Positions 41,801 through 55,202 are shown, counted from the first letter of the stretch. The stretch: DNA of 64,000 bases from Owenia fusiformis (GCA_903813345.2 CAIIXF020000009.1:34477259-34541258); one strand, 5' to 3'. Notes: generated by a model from the sequence alone, not told the origin. Program-made: numbers and translations.

Positions 41801-44800
41801 AGTGCTATATTGTCGTCGTCTTGTGCTGTTGGGCGGGCGTGCGGTCGTGCGGGCGTGCGGGCGGCACATAAACCAAATCTTGTCATCAAATTTCCAGGAT
41901 AACTGCTTACCTGTTCAACTTGAAATTTTTACAGATGCAAGAGCAGACTAGTACCAAGATCTGATTAGGTTAAGGGCATGCTGGGTAAACTACGTGGCGG
42001 CCATTTTGAATTTTTCAACAAATCTTGTCATCAAAATTCCAGGAAAACCACTTATCCGTTCAACTTGAAATTTTTACAGATGCAAGAGCAGACTATAGCC
42101 AAGATCTGATTAGGTTTTGGGTATGCTGGCTGAATGACATGGTGGCCATTTTGAATTTTTCAATTTGGCGGCCATTTTGAATTTTTCAACTTGCTCCAAA
42201 TTGACCAAATTTTTTTTTTAAAAACATCTTCAAGTTCTCAGAAGTTCAAATCTGACCTTAGATTTCAGATTTGACCTTTCGTTCACCTTCAGTGACCTTC
42301 AAAAGGTCAAAAAAGTTGATTTTCTAAATTGATATTTTGGATTTAAATTTAGGTCAGCTTAATTACAAAACACCTACTGAGGTCTGAAAAAGTGAAATTT
42401 TCAAGGTCGAAGGTCAAGGTCATTAAACTAGGTCACAGATTTGACCTTTCATTCACCTTCAGTGACCTTGAAAAGGTCAAAAAAGTTGATTTTCTAAATT
42501 AATATTTTGGATTTAAATTTAGGTCAGCTTAATTACAAAAGACCTACTGATGTCTGAAAAAGTGAAATTTTCAAGGTCGAAGTTCAGGGTCATTAAACTA
42601 GGTCACAAATTATGTTATCCAAGTTTCTCAAAGTTTGAGACTACAAATCAATTCTTGTCATCAAAATTCCAAGAAAACCGCTAACCTGTTCAACTTGAAA
42701 TTTTTACACATGCAATAGCAGACTAGTGCCAAGATCTGATTAGGTTAAGGGCATGCTGGGTAAACTACGTGGTGGCCATTTTGAATTTTTCAACAAATCT
42801 TGTCATCAAAATTCCAGGAAAACCACTTATCCGTTCAACTTGAAATTTTTACAGATGCAAGAACAGACTATTGCCTAGATCTGATTAGGTTTTTAAAAAC
42901 ATCTACAAGTTCTCAGAAGTTCAAATCTGACCTTAGATTTCAGATTTGACCTTTCGTTCACCTTCAGTGACCTTCAAAAGGTCAAAAAAGTTGATTTTTT
43001 AAATTGATATTTTGGATTTAAATTTAGGTCAGCTTAATTACAAAACACCTACTGAGGTCTGAAAAGTGAAATTTTCAAGGTCGAAGGTCAAGGTCATTAA
43101 ACTAGGTCACAGATTTGACCTTTCATTCACCTTCAGTGACCTTGAAAAGGTCAAAAAAGTTGATTTTCTAAATTGATATTTTGGATTTAAATTTAGGTCA
43201 GCTTAATTACAAAAGACCTACTGATGTCTGAAAAAGTGAAATTTTCAAGGTCTTAGTTCAGGGTCATTAAACTAGGTCACAAATTATGTTATCCAAGTTT
43301 CTCAAAGTTTGAGACTACAAATCAATTCTTGTCATCAAAATTCCAAGAAAACCGCTAACCTGTTCAACTTGAAATTTTTACACATGCAATAGCAGACTAG
43401 TGCCAAGATCTGATTAGGTTAAGGGCATGCTGGGTAAACTACGTGGCGGCCATTTTGAATTTTTCAACAAATCTTCTCATCAAAATTCCAGGAAAACCAC
43501 TTATCCGTTCAACTTGAAATTTTTACAGATGCAAGAACAGACTATTGCCTAGATCTGATTAGGTTTTTAAAAACATCTACAAGTTCTCAGAAGTTCAAAT
43601 CTGACCTTAGATTTCAGATTTGACCTTTCGTTCACCTTCAGTGACCTTCAAAAGGTCAAAAAAGTTGATTTTCTAAATTGATATTTTGGATTTAAATTTA
43701 GGTCAGCTTAATTACAAAACACCTACTGAGGTCTGAAAAAGTGAAATTTTCAAGGTCGAAGGTCATCAAATTAGGTCACAAACAATGTTATCTAAATTTT
43801 CCCAAAGTTCAAGACTACAAATAAATTCTTGTCATCAAAATTGCAGGAAAACCGCTAACCTTGTCAACTTGAAATGTTTACAGATGCAAGAGCAGACTAG
43901 TGCCAAGGTCTGATTAGGTTTTGGCCATGCTGGGTTCATTGCATGGTAGACCAGTTTGCTCTTCAAAGTGCGATATTTATCACTGTGTGTCTTGTTTCAC
44001 ATATTGTCAATGATGTTTCTCATTATTTCACTTATAAGGAAAATACTTTCTCCAAAACATCCCCTCAATAGTGTAAAAGGATTATATTTAACTTAATATA
44101 TAGCTTATGATATGTGGCACTTAAATGTAGATTATAAGAACAAACATTTTAATTACAGGTGTGAGTTGTTACTCCCGTAACCTTGACTACAAGAGATTCA
44201 GGGAGATCGCAGATGAGAATGGCTCATATCTATTGGCCGATATGGCACATATAAGTGGCCTTGTGGCAGCTGATGAAGTCCCAAGCCCATTTGTGTATTG
44301 TGATGTTGTTACCACGACAACTCATAAGACTCTCAGGGGACCACGCTCAGGGATGATCTTTTACAGAAAAGGTATTATAAAGTTATGAAATAATTTGTAT
44401 TATATGTGTATAAGTAATTAACTGGACAAATTTTATTATTATGAAGATTATTAAGAAATGGTGGCATGTTGTTAAAGCCACCTTTTTCATGAATGGTGTC
44501 CTGCATCAGCTATTGGTCTCGACTATTCTTACAGTTTTTAAAATATATTAAAACATGACCATGCTCTAATTGAGTTTCTCAACCAATCAGAATGCAATCT
44601 CTATACATGAATGACAGTGCAATATGCACATCCAGGAATCTGAATATGTATTGCGACGTCACATCTGGGAATGGCGAAATTGACAACAAGTTGGTTATTT
44701 CATGGACCTCAATCCCCAATTTTCTGAACAATACTTTCATTCATCACTCATTTTACGGAATGTCAGTACAAAGGCACTCACCCTTGGTTTGTGCTTTGTG

Positions 44801-47800
44801 ACATTCTGTCCAACGAGCGATGACTTTCACCATATTCAATGGCCTATCATTATTTATTCCTTAGTTAAAAGACAGTTATTTCCTTTTCAACATGTATAGT
44901 TCTTTCAAGGTTTGATAATAATTTACATAACAAATGGTTCACATGTTGTGTAATATGAGGTTATATAATGGTTGATTCGGTATATCGTGTTTATACTCAA
45001 GTGAGTATATGATATATTCACGAGTGACTGAAGGGAACGAGTGAATATATCATATACTCACGAGAGTATAACGATATACAGAATCAACCATTATATGATC
45101 TTATTATCCCACCCTAATCTTTAATCAATAAAAGGTTAATCTAAATTCAGCAGTTGTATATCAAGTCGAAGAGTTGTATACGCTGCCCAGGAGTTGTATA
45201 CGCTCTCCAGGAGTTGTATATCGTTCTCAAGAGTTGTATACGATGAGTGTTGGTTTTATATTGCAGTTATACAATGCTATTATACAATCATATAAAGCAC
45301 CTAGGGTGGGATAACTTGTTATATATGCTTCTTTCACATATACAAGAATATAGATGTCACCATATATTGGTTGAACACAATAAACTTCTTAAATTATACC
45401 CCAGCATCAGCAGCAGCAGAAAACATCGTTTAGCGATATGTTATGTAAACAAAAACATACATGATGAATTAATAATATTTTCAGGTTTTTGAGAATGAGA
45501 ATAGCAGCTATTAGCCTTTAAATGATAAATAATGAACAAATATTGAATTAATCATTCTTTTTTGAAGGAGTGCGAAAGGTAACAGCAAAGGGAGACAAAG
45601 TGATGTACGATATCGGGAAGAAAATTGACGAAGCTGTCTTTCCAGGTCTTCAAGGAGGACCACATAATCACGCAATAGCTGGTATGTAAAGAGAAAATGT
45701 CAGAGTTGTCTAATTAAAAGATATTTTACCTTTTTCACTTAACATTGGAGTTTTGTTTGAGATACTTGAATTTTTTATGATGACACATCTCTGATATATT
45801 GCCCATGGGCTTTTTGTTATTAAAAAAACCTGCAGGTATTTCAGGGTATATTATTGACTTTTTGGCCAACTATGGTAATGACTGTAAAAATATGTAATAG
45901 TCATATTTGTCTGTAACAGAATTTAATTCAAAATATCTGCTTAGTGCATGAAAGCATACATATAGTGTGATATACAATATATATAATTGGATCTTAATGA
46001 GGAGTTCTGGTATTCTTCTTGAGAAAGAAGTTACAAATCTTTTATAACGTCTAAAACTTTCTAGCATTTTTCAGTTTAAATTCAATGTTAAGAAAACTCC
46101 ATTATATGTGCTACATGTTTGCCATATGATTATATTTGCTATACATGTTTGCCATATGATTATATGTGCTATAAATGTTTGCCATATGATTATATTTGCT
46201 ATAAATGTTTACCATATGATTATATATGCTATACATGTTTGCCATATGATTATATTTGCTATACATGTTTGCCATATGATTATATGTGCTATAAATGTTT
46301 GCCATATGATTATATGTGCTATACATGTTTGCCAAATGATTATATGTGCTATACAATACATGTTTGCCATATTGCCATATGTTTGATATAAATTGCTATA
46401 TTTATTTCTTTTATAGGAGTTGGAATTGCTCTGAACCAAGCGATGAGACCAGAATTCAAAACTTACCAGAAGCAATGCATGGCTAATGCCAAGGTTATGG
46501 CTAAAGTCTTCATGGAAAGAGGATACAAAGTTGTCTCAGGTACAGTAATTTACAAGGACAGGAATACAAGATTGGCTAAGAACTATATACGACCATCATA
46601 ATAAATAAATTATTTCGCTTCTACGTCTTATTCAATGAATACCAGACTACTGTTTATTTTACTTCCAATGAAATCCAAATCCCTCACCATTTGTAAATAA
46701 ATTAGGATATATTATCCCACAATGAATTTATATATCACACTTTCTGATCTTCACATGATGTGATTGAGGAGAAATTCACTGATAGCTAGTGACATCTAAA
46801 TTTCTTGTTCAGTGTAAACATCCGGCATCAGTTTCTTCACCCTGATTTTTATAATGGTCAAAGAAATACCTAATAGTATCTACAATCTTTGTCACCACCA
46901 GAATTTGTGACATTGTTATAATCTGAGACTTTATCGTGGATGGTGTTCAGCATCAGTAACAGGTGGTTTGCATGTTAATGCCTTTTTTTAATATTCTGTT
47001 CAAGAAAATAGAATTTTGTTTGCCATATGTCAGTGACCATATTCTCACCATGGTTTCTTGAATCATTAAAATTATGTCATGAAACTGTCTTAAAAAATAT
47101 TCATAAACATAATTCAGAGAAAACATACTGTGATTTAAGTAAAAATTGAACAGACATTGTGTATCATTATAGGTGGTACTGACAATCATCTCATCCTTGT
47201 TGATCTGCGACCACAGAAAACAGATGGGGCTCGAGCTGAGAAGATTCTGGAGGAGGTCAGCATTGCAGTGAACAAGAACACATGTCCCGGGGATAAAAGT
47301 GCATTGAAGCCAAGCGGTCTGAGACTCGGCTCTCCTGCTCTCACCTCAAGAAACTTCAAAGAAGCGGAGTTTGAACGAGTTTCTGATTTTGTAGATAAAG
47401 GTATGTAATGTCTGAATACTTAAGTAACAGATTGAAAACACATTGAAATAAAGAAAAAATTCTGTTTATGAGATTGTGTGTGAGATTTCTGAAGTATCTA
47501 ATGAAAAAGTGATATCTAGGAGTCCCTATGTACTACCATAAAAACAGTATATTCTCACTCCTCATTAAGAGTTTTTTTTCAAAATGGATAGGATATATCT
47601 TTTATATATTTCGCACTGTTTCAAAGTCACTTCATCAGATTTACTTTATTATTCACAGTTTGCCTAACATATGTGCTTTAAAGATATGCACAATATTCAT
47701 TGCTTATTTTCTTAATGTTCCAGCAATTAAACTGACCCTAGAGATCCAGGCAGACTGTGGTCCCACCCTCAAGGAGTTCAGGGCCAAGGTTAAAGAGGAT

Positions 47801-47890
47801 CAAGCTGTACGCGAAAAAATAAACACTCTCAAATCAGAAGTTGAAGCTTTTGCTGAAAAATTCCCCATGCCAGGTTTTAATGAGTTGTAA
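38855..47890 (+). CDS. SHMT1: serine hydroxymethyltransferase, cytosolic-type
   Basis: Coding exons: 38855-39081, 41287-41645, 44159-44371, 45568-45681, 46417-46539, 47173-47400 and 47724-47890 (1431 nt, 476 residues). This PLP enzyme interconverts serine plus tetrahydrofolate with glycine plus 5,10-methylene-THF, feeding one-carbon metabolism. Visible hallmarks: [41 protein letters not shown] (D223, H226 near PLP) and [14 protein letters not shown] with the Schiff-base lysine at K252. The C-terminal domain ([14 protein letters not shown]) ends FPMPGFNEL. Length is close to human SHMT1 (483). The start MAAMDTDQQ gives no mitochondrial targeting peptide, so this form is cytosolic. An alternative upstream exon could still add one. 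A second in-frame ATG follows at 38864. All junctions are GT/AG with matching phases. Confidence 0.97.
40182..40279. mobile_element. 98-bp mariner-like MITE
   Basis: Starts CAGTAAAG and ends TTTCACTG, between TA dinucleotides (40180-40181 and 40280-40281). It carries the inverted GTGTTC/GAACAC and GTGTCC pieces common to this MITE type. Diverged relatives appear near 3757-3845 and 11905-11990. Confidence 0.6.
41786..43975. repeat. tandem ~674-bp repeat in SHMT intron 2
   Basis: Copies of a long unit start at 42016, 42791 and 43465 ('caacaaatct'), with spacings of 775 and 674 bp, the first enlarged by an extra 'ggccattttgaatttttcaa' segment. Each unit contains 'aggaaaaccacttatccgtt', 'aggtcagcttaattacaaaa' and several AGGTCA/TGACCT motifs. 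The whole block is bracketed by inverted 'tatcgcactttgaa' (41787) and 'ttcaaagtgcgata' (43963), so it may be one transposon with internal tandem expansion. A GC-rich 'gggcgggcgtgcgg' tract sits near the left end. Confidence 0.8.
44961..45305. mobile_element. palindromic MITE, copy 2
   Basis: The palindrome 44961-45098 starts 'ttatataatggttgattcgg' and closes with the complement. It is followed (45150-45250) by five 'gagttgtata(c/t)' units, and 'ttatacaatgctattataca' ends the copy. It matches the element at 15254-15709 in inverted order. It lies in an SHMT intron. Confidence 0.7.
46102..46354. repeat. 30-bp minisatellite, ~8.4 copies
   Basis: Units of 'gccatatgattatatttgct' plus 'atacatgttt' repeat with few substitutions in an SHMT intron, ending about 60 bp before the exon at 46417. 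The unit length is a multiple of three, so several frames stay open on both strands; these are artefacts. Confidence 0.95.
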
Positions 47891-49170
47891 AACTTGCCCA
47901 ATATATCTCTGCCTATGAACAATGAATTTGAGGGATAACAACATTGTATGGAGTATCAATGTGGCAGTAATAGTTCACTCTGAATGGAGTATCTGAGATC
48001 TTAGTATTGTGTGCTGACTAAATGAATCAGTTTATGTATTCGATTCATTTGTTCCTTCTAAGTTACTCTTTCTGAAGCCTTTTTGGAATGACAAAGCAAC
48101 AGCCACCATGATACTTCAGGCATTGTGTTTTTTAGGGAACAATCGTGCGAACATACAGTATTTATCTGCCATAAAATTTTGAATTTTATGATAAGGAATA
48201 GGAGTAAATTTTGCTCAATAATTGTTAAGGTATTAGTTAATGTTGATTTCTCAAATGTTAACACACCATAAGTGAATGCACGATGTGAACAAGAACACTA
48301 TTAGATGCTTCTGCACAATTTTTTTATCATGTTAATTTTGTTGAATTGTGATTGTTCTATTTTGAAATCGAACAACTTCATTTTATTACTGTGATCACAT
48401 TGCAGGGTTCAAAACTCACAATTGTGCGACTGCCAATGGCAAGCACTTTTTCATTTCTGGCAATGAATTTGGATAATTGAGTTGCTTATTGGGCAATTGA
48501 CTGAATGCCAATATTTTAAATTGGGCAAAGGACTGAATGCCAGTATGTTAAACTTTGGCAATCACCTTTATCTTGGACCCTTTGGTCAGATTAGTACTAT
48601 TTACATTATTTTGTGGGAATACTTACTATGTAGTTAGAATTGTAGCCAGAGCGGAGGTGCTGCTATAATTATAGAGACAGTACTGAAATATTAGGGTAAA
48701 AGAATCTTACTTAGACGTGGCTTAATATAATGAACAATACAATATATATATGGACTCTCTCAGGAGTTTATAATGGGTGTTTAAATGGATAAAGTTTTTT
48801 TGTTCAAATATATAATTATTTCAGTTATTGACACATCATTTTAACAATATTCTAAATATTTATTTATACTATTACTATTATTACTATGTAATGCATGGTG
48901 TGCGGAACTGTCATATTGTTATGTGTTATGAAAAAAGGTTTTAATTGTCACAAATCCAATTATGTTAAACGATTGATAATTTTAATTAAGAAAATATTAA
49001 AACATTTTCTTTCAATGAAGATTTTCAGGTGCACTAGTTTTTTTTTATTGTCTACTTATGTTTATACTTATGTTTAGGTATTTTTTGAAGTGTATTGATA
49101 ATGTATAATATGAGGGATTGTAAAATCAAGGTTATGGAATCAGGTAAAATAAACTTTACATGACAATAAA
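47891..49170 (+). other. SHMT1: SHMT 3' UTR with candidate poly(A) signals
   Basis: Noncoding, AT-rich sequence after the SHMT stop. AATAAA hexamers occur at 49148-49153 and 49165-49170, giving a plausible 1.3-kb 3' UTR. The end is not proven. Confidence 0.45.
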
Positions 49171-51429
49171 AACTATTTTTCGACTTGCAAAATTTGAAAA
49201 TCCTATAAAAGTAAATCATCAATCATCAGTCACATTTGCTCTAAGGCAGTTGAGCATTACAGAATAGATAAAGGAAATTGACATTTAACTGTTTCTCCCT
49301 ATATTTTATGCTGCTTATCTTTGGGAAGCTATGGCTGCAGTAACGTAAGTGTCGCCGTAGATCAAACGTGACTGAGGTATTAAAAATCGTGTTTATAGAA
49401 TATAGGCGCGAGTTAAATGTTTGGCTTCAGTGTCTCTAAATCCAACACTGGGACATGGCAAAGACCAAAAAGCTTTATTGCAAAACACTCCAAGGAAAGG
49501 AAGTACATCCTGTCCTTTGAAAGAATCGAAGACCCCAAATTACCCAAACTAAGATAATGCTCAAGGAAACCATTTCTATCACCCCTCAGGAATCATGACA
49601 AGCCAGTATCTCGAGACCATGGGACAAATCACTTGCTGAAGTTTGACAAAGTAAAATAAAATCAATAAGTCACACTTTTTTACATAATCATTTATTCCAT
49701 ATGTATATGTTATATAGAAATTACTAATTAATACTGTTCTCACAAAGTTTCTCATTTAAATGTTTTAATGTCAGAATCAAATATAAATGATGAAAATTTA
49801 AATTAGAGCTTCCCGTATAGTCTTATCTCATCATAAGTATAAATGCACTTTATGATTAACAAACATTCTCCAATTTATGTAATTTGTCACTTCAATGAAC
49901 AAATTGGTAATGACTTGATTTAAAGAGTTAAGGATTGGTTTTCCAGCCTTCGATGTCTTGTTAGTGCTGGGATCCCTAAAAGGAGTACACCTTTCATGTT
50001 AACAAGTTGATTACTTGATATTTTATTGTTAACGAGGGTGGATCATGTTAAATTGCTACGTCACAGCCATAGTGGTCTCCAATCCAACCTTTTGGGAACG
50101 GCGTTCGGCGTCTGTAACAAATGGTAGATGGTGACATTTTGCATAACTTGTATGACGTATATATGTCACTTTGTCCATTATAATAATATGCTTATTAATG
50201 ACTCATGCGAAGGAACTGTTTTACACATAGAGCTGGCTATCTTCGAGAACACACCCAGACATCTCAAAACATTGCAGATATGAATATATCTCATTCTGTA
50301 CTTCAACAATAGGTTACGTTAGTATGTCAAATTTTGTATTTGGAATATAGCTGGTCGAGCTGGGTGGTTGACTGGTGAACTATAGCACAAATGCTACTAA
50401 CTTTGTGCATTTTTCTTTAGGCTCTGGATAGGAGAAATACTCGTAGACAGTTCCAATTCTGGTAAGATCTAAAATGTTTTCAAAAGTAGCTGTCATGGCC
50501 TTTACGAGGGTTTCAATATGGAATATATGTCCGGTAACTATGAAAATGCTATTTTGATTGGCTCGCTAGATTTCCATCAACCATACTCCCAGTATTCTGA
50601 TTGGCTACGGTTAAATCAAATTTTATCTTCCTCAGAGTGTCGATCCCCTGGGTGTCGATGAAACGCTTTATAAGGTACATTCTTTGACATGTTGGACGAT
50701 AAATATTGGTAAATACATCGTTTTTTTCAATATATCTTGTGTGAAAATATGACTAAATACTCATAAACGTGATAAAAAACCTGATCTGTTTTTATACAAA
50801 ACAGTTCATACCTCTAATCACCGATAGGACATGCATATGTCTAGTGCACATTAAGCTATATCGGATATGTCTATGTTATTGAATGTGTTTTTCCATCACC
50901 TAACGCTCAACGTTTTGTTCAGAAGTATCGTATCGTAGATAAGACGTAAATATACGTTTTGCGTTCAAATATATGCTATTATCGTATATGATTTGTAAAA
51001 TGTAGCCCTCTGATTGGTCAGTTATTGTGCTGTACCAATCTGTATTGCTACTGAGATTGTCCCCGTTGATCATCTCCGTCGCAATACAGAAAATATTGGT
51101 GCGGAGGGGACAATCTCAATACAGAGGATCACACGATAAAAACGTTATAGAATGATTTGAAGTGCAATACAGGATATATTCTGCTCGAGAAATTCTCGTA
51201 TTGGTACGAGACGAAGTCGTATTGCACTTCAAATCATTCAATAACTTATAGTATTAAATCACAAGAGCTCATGCTTTAAACCGAGTTCATCCTGGTTGAA
51301 AGGGGTGATGTGGTAATATACTCGAATACGTCCTTGCACATTTGCTGCATCGTATTTAAGGAGTATATTTTGGCTAAGAATGGCATTTGGAGTTTTTTAA
51401 TTGAAACTCCCCAGTCTATATTGTGATTT
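49171..51429. other. intergenic, SHMT-globin convergent
   Basis: Contains a decayed inverted element (49222-49380: 'catcagtcacatttgctc' and the complement of 'cctcagtcacgtttgatc', related to the family at 26251) and a palindrome cluster at 51025-51245. No coding exon is recognised. Confidence 0.5.
51025..51245. repeat. two adjacent hairpin-forming palindromes
   Basis: The first palindrome pairs 'actgagattgtcccc' (about 51050) with 'ggggacaatctcaatacag' (about 51105). The second, 51145-51245, pairs 'ttatagaatgatttgaagtg' with 'cacttcaaatcattcaataa'. Flanked by AT-rich DNA, downstream of the globin gene. Confidence 0.65.
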
Positions 51430-51434
51430 TTATT
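51429..51434 (-). terminator. AATAAA overlapping globin stop codon
   Basis: The last codons CAA TAA run into AAAATC, so an AATAAA hexamer overlaps the stop codon. No other hexamer was found by eye in the next few hundred bases downstream. It may be the working poly(A) signal, giving a 3' UTR of only about 15-30 nt. Confidence 0.4.
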
Positions 51435-52578
51435 GGGTCCCTTTTGCACTGTTGAATCCGTCTTGAGCTAGAGCAACGATTACTCCCATCACCTTCTCCC
51501 ATGATGTCTTTTGGAACGGCGTAATGGTCGCACTCATCCTCTCAACGAGAAAGGCAAGGAAAGCATCTCTGAGATTCTGAAACAGAATGTTTAACTTTGA
51601 GCAATGATAAGCTTGTAAGCGAAGTTGGTTGACCCGAAGATGGTAAAACTTTCGTGGCTTTTGTGAATCATAACTATATTTTGGGATTGGATAAGATATA
51701 GGGTACACCATAAAGGAGAATCCAAGGGAATTTATCAATATTTTCTCAAAACATGTTCTCCAAATACCAAGTACTAAATAACCGGATTTAATCACCAGAA
51801 AATAAAAATTGAATAAAGTAATATCCATTCACTGTTGACATGGCAACAACTAGAAAGCTGAATACATTGATATACAGATTCACTTTTTTGATATGTGTTT
51901 CAATTCAAACATTTATTTATCATTCATACAACAGCAATGAATCATTTGCGTATTTTTTAGGTTTGGAATTTTATTGCATCTAACATTGCAGATATCATAT
52001 CATAATCATGGAATAAAAATTTGCACATTCTCACCTCAAATGCTTCTGCAGTAATACCATTGGGGGCGTGGTCAGAACCCACCCCTTTTATGATCCCCAC
52101 GAGCTCCGGAACATTGTCCAAATTTTCAACCATGTTGTTGATCTGGGTAAACACTTTTCCAGCATGTAATTTAAACGTCGCATTTTCTTCAAGGTCGTTT
52201 AATTCAACATCTCTAAATTTGAAATAGCCCTGCATTTTCGGGAACATTTCGAAGAATCTAAAAAAGTAAACACATTGTTGTTACTGCTTTTACAAAAAGA
52301 CAATAGGTTATGTAGAGTGACTCAAGAATTCATGTAGTAAATTCTTAAAGTCACGTACTTTAAATTTCCTTCAAGGTCTTTTCCAATCTCGATCATCAAA
52401 TCAATAAGCCTACTACGTATCATTAACTATATTTTTTCGTTAAAAATGAAATAAATTCTTACTTTTTAAAAAAGAGGAATCCGTTTTTTCTTTTGTCTTG
52501 CATTACAACAGCCCAGGTGTCTCTGAGCGCGTTTTTCTCCCTTGGAGTGAGTCCAGTCCCGGGCTCAACCGTATCCAT
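51430..52578 (-). CDS. single-domain globin, 161 aa
   Basis: Exons in transcript order: 52463-52578, 52035-52257 and 51430-51576 (486 nt). An acceptor at 52587-52588 places 8 nt of 5' UTR before the ATG, so a further noncoding exon lies upstream. Intron phases 2 and 0 match the ancestral globin positions B12.2 and G7.0. Seen in the protein: W22 (A12 position), FFEMFPKMQGYFKF across B-C-CD, distal His H70 (E7, in FKLHAGKVF) and proximal His H102 (F8, in GSDHAPNGI). The E7-F8 spacing is 32 residues, as in neuroglobin. There is no signal peptide, so the protein is intracellular. It should bind heme and oxygen; tissue and role (storage, redox or sensing) cannot be told. The family call is firm; the subfamily is not. 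Confidence 0.93.
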
Positions 52579-52586
52579 GTTGTCTC

Positions 52587-54534
52587 CTGAAACATATTTA
52601 TTACATATATTCCAGATGTTATCGCCCATAAAGTGATTCCCCAAGGAAAAATAACACATGTGAAAACTTGTAATGATTAACATTAGTAACCCAAAAACAT
52701 TATTAATTTATCGATGTGATTCATTTTCCACGCAATGATGTTTATTTGTTTGTTCTTTTAGAGACTCAATTGAAACGCTATGTGTATACCAAACATCGCC
52801 ATAACCCAAATTGACCGTTGTGCATGAACGTCTATCTAGACCCTAAATCCGTTTAAAGTTTGTTTTTAAACTCTATATTAAAATCAAGTCTGTTAGAAAC
52901 GTATTAATCACGTATGCTACCCCCAAATTACAGATACAGTGCTGGTATATATTAATTGATCAGTCGTTTAATTGGCATATTTTCTTGAATTTTAACATTT
53001 AATGTCCCAAACTCCCACAAACTGCTGAAAAGTATACCCCATAAATCATATTTACCAAAATGAGTGTCTCCAAGGCTTCACACCAGCGTATGCATAATGC
53101 ATTTGTCACGAGTTTGAGCTGAAATTTCGCCAAAATGAAGTAGGCTAAGGGTAGTCTCTGCCAGGTTTGTTTATTGTGGTAAGCTTGTAAGTGCTCAGAA
53201 GCAAATAATTCATGTGCGCAGAATAATCAAATAATCTGATTGGTCTAAACTTTGCTGCACATGCGCACAATGTGTGCCATGTTTTTTCTAGTGATTTCGT
53301 TTCGTTTCATGGAGTTTGCGTTTCAGTGTAACTTCCGCAAAAATGGCGGACCATGGACAGAATTAAAAGGTAAAATCACTTCGAAATTTCAAGAGAACTT
53401 TTTACCTATAATAGCAAAACTTTTGTTTTATTTGTGCATTCTATCTATCAGATAAGAGTCTCAGGGGTATGTAGGCAAATTCATTTTGATAGGAGCACTC
53501 TGTTTAGTTTGAAAACGCACCCTTAATTATTATATATCAGCACTGTAAATAAAATTTACCTTTCTCATCATCTATTCTACTTTCTTTACCTGGCATGCAC
53601 TCCATTACGTTTTTATAATTTTTTATGAAGTTAGTAATAAATATTCTATTGCCTGCTGTTTTTCAGATTTACTTCATATGATGTGGAAACGAATAATAAT
53701 CACGCGAGACAGTGGTGGAACAAGGATTTTCCACAAGGGAGACCGGGGGAAAACGGGACGTCGGTTTTCAGTGTTTCAAAGACAGGCTGTGCCATAAAAA
53801 ATGAGTACACACTCGGTATTTAACCATTTTGGCCCAGGGCATCAGCCATATTTGTTTTAAATATTTCAAAATATGCACCAGCGTCTTAAATTCATTTTCA
53901 TCTATTTTAGGGAAATACATACTTTTTAATCTACAGGCAATCTATAAAACAGTGATAGGTATGATTCATCGCTGTGGTCTGAAAATTGGTCTTACAGCGT
54001 TCCTGGTGTTAGCAATTTCTCAAGATGGCGCGTCCGACGCTACGAACTCTGATGAGTGACATTGTCAAACGCTTCCATCTTTGCAAACGCTAGAGAAAAA
54101 TCGGGTGTCCTTTCTTGTCCCGTGCCCTGTTTTGGCCCGATCTCCCTTAGTTTATTTGTGATATAGCCTTAAGGATTTAACAGATTTAAATCCCAAAACA
54201 TTTTCTATTCGAATCACCACAACAAAATCATGTTAAATCTGGTTACATGATTTTAAGGGGATTTGTACTTGATAATTTATTGAAGCGTATGACGTTCGGA
54301 ACAATGATAGTACCAAATATATTTAAACAGGATTACTGGTATTCCATTAGGAGTTATACAACAAGTAGAAGTCTACTTATTTGTAAGTTGTTTTTATCCT
54401 GGCTTCCAGAGCTCATATTTAAAGCGACAATGTGTACAATCCTACAGGCAATATTCTTTCAATGAACCTGTCAATGAGTTTCTTGTTAACTTAGATTTAA
54501 TATTGAAAAATAGATTTGAAATATTAAATCATAC
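52587..54534. other. globin 5' flank, no gene resolved
   Basis: The globin promoter and its noncoding first exon must lie here, but I cannot place them. On the plus strand near 53343 'aaaATGGCGGACCATGG' looks like a start context, but the frame closes after seven codons. The remainder is AT-rich without recognised exons. Confidence 0.4.
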
Positions 54535-55202
54535 AAGCGATTAAAGATACACCTCATGCAGATCGATTAAAAGTACATTTGTATGATGTGAGACTCGACA
54601 TTCACTGGGAAACTTGAAATGATTTGTCACCCATGGAGCAAATTAATTTTTTACTGCTAAATAAATGGTGAATGACAGCTAAATTAAGTTTATAAGTATG
54701 AGAATAGCATGATGTCTTGATATTTCAAGGTAACGTCGTTTGAAAAGTGATGGTGGTGATTGAAAAAACGATGTAACTTAAAGATAAAACCGCAACGAAA
54801 TATTTGTAGATTATTAAAAAATATACATCGCATATTTTCCGAAACATAAAAAAACATGTATAAATTGTAAGACCTGCTGGTCCGATTCTCCCAGGTAGCA
54901 TTAACATTGGTCTCGTATATCACAATTAGTATTTGAAACGCAACTATTATTCGGACTTATGATCGGGCATTAGTATGATACTAGTATTACTTTATTACCT
55001 TGAAGTATACATCATACTTATGTCCGATCATAAGTTCGAATAATAGTTGTGTTTCAAATATTAATTGTATGACATTCACGAGACCAATGTTAATGCTACC
55101 AGGGGGAATCGGACCTGCAGGCCTTACTATTTATACATGTTTTATCTGTTTTGAAAAATTCGATATGTCATGTATATTTCTCATATGACTAACAAAGATA
55201 CA

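Noticed and set aside
46108-46391. Overlapping 80-90 codon frames on both strands
   Set aside because: All derive from the 30-bp minisatellite; no start context, splice logic or family resemblance.
53340-53375. Start-like context aaaATGGCGGACCATGG on the plus strand
   Set aside because: The first frame stops after seven codons. The second ATG runs into a possible donor, but no following exon was found.
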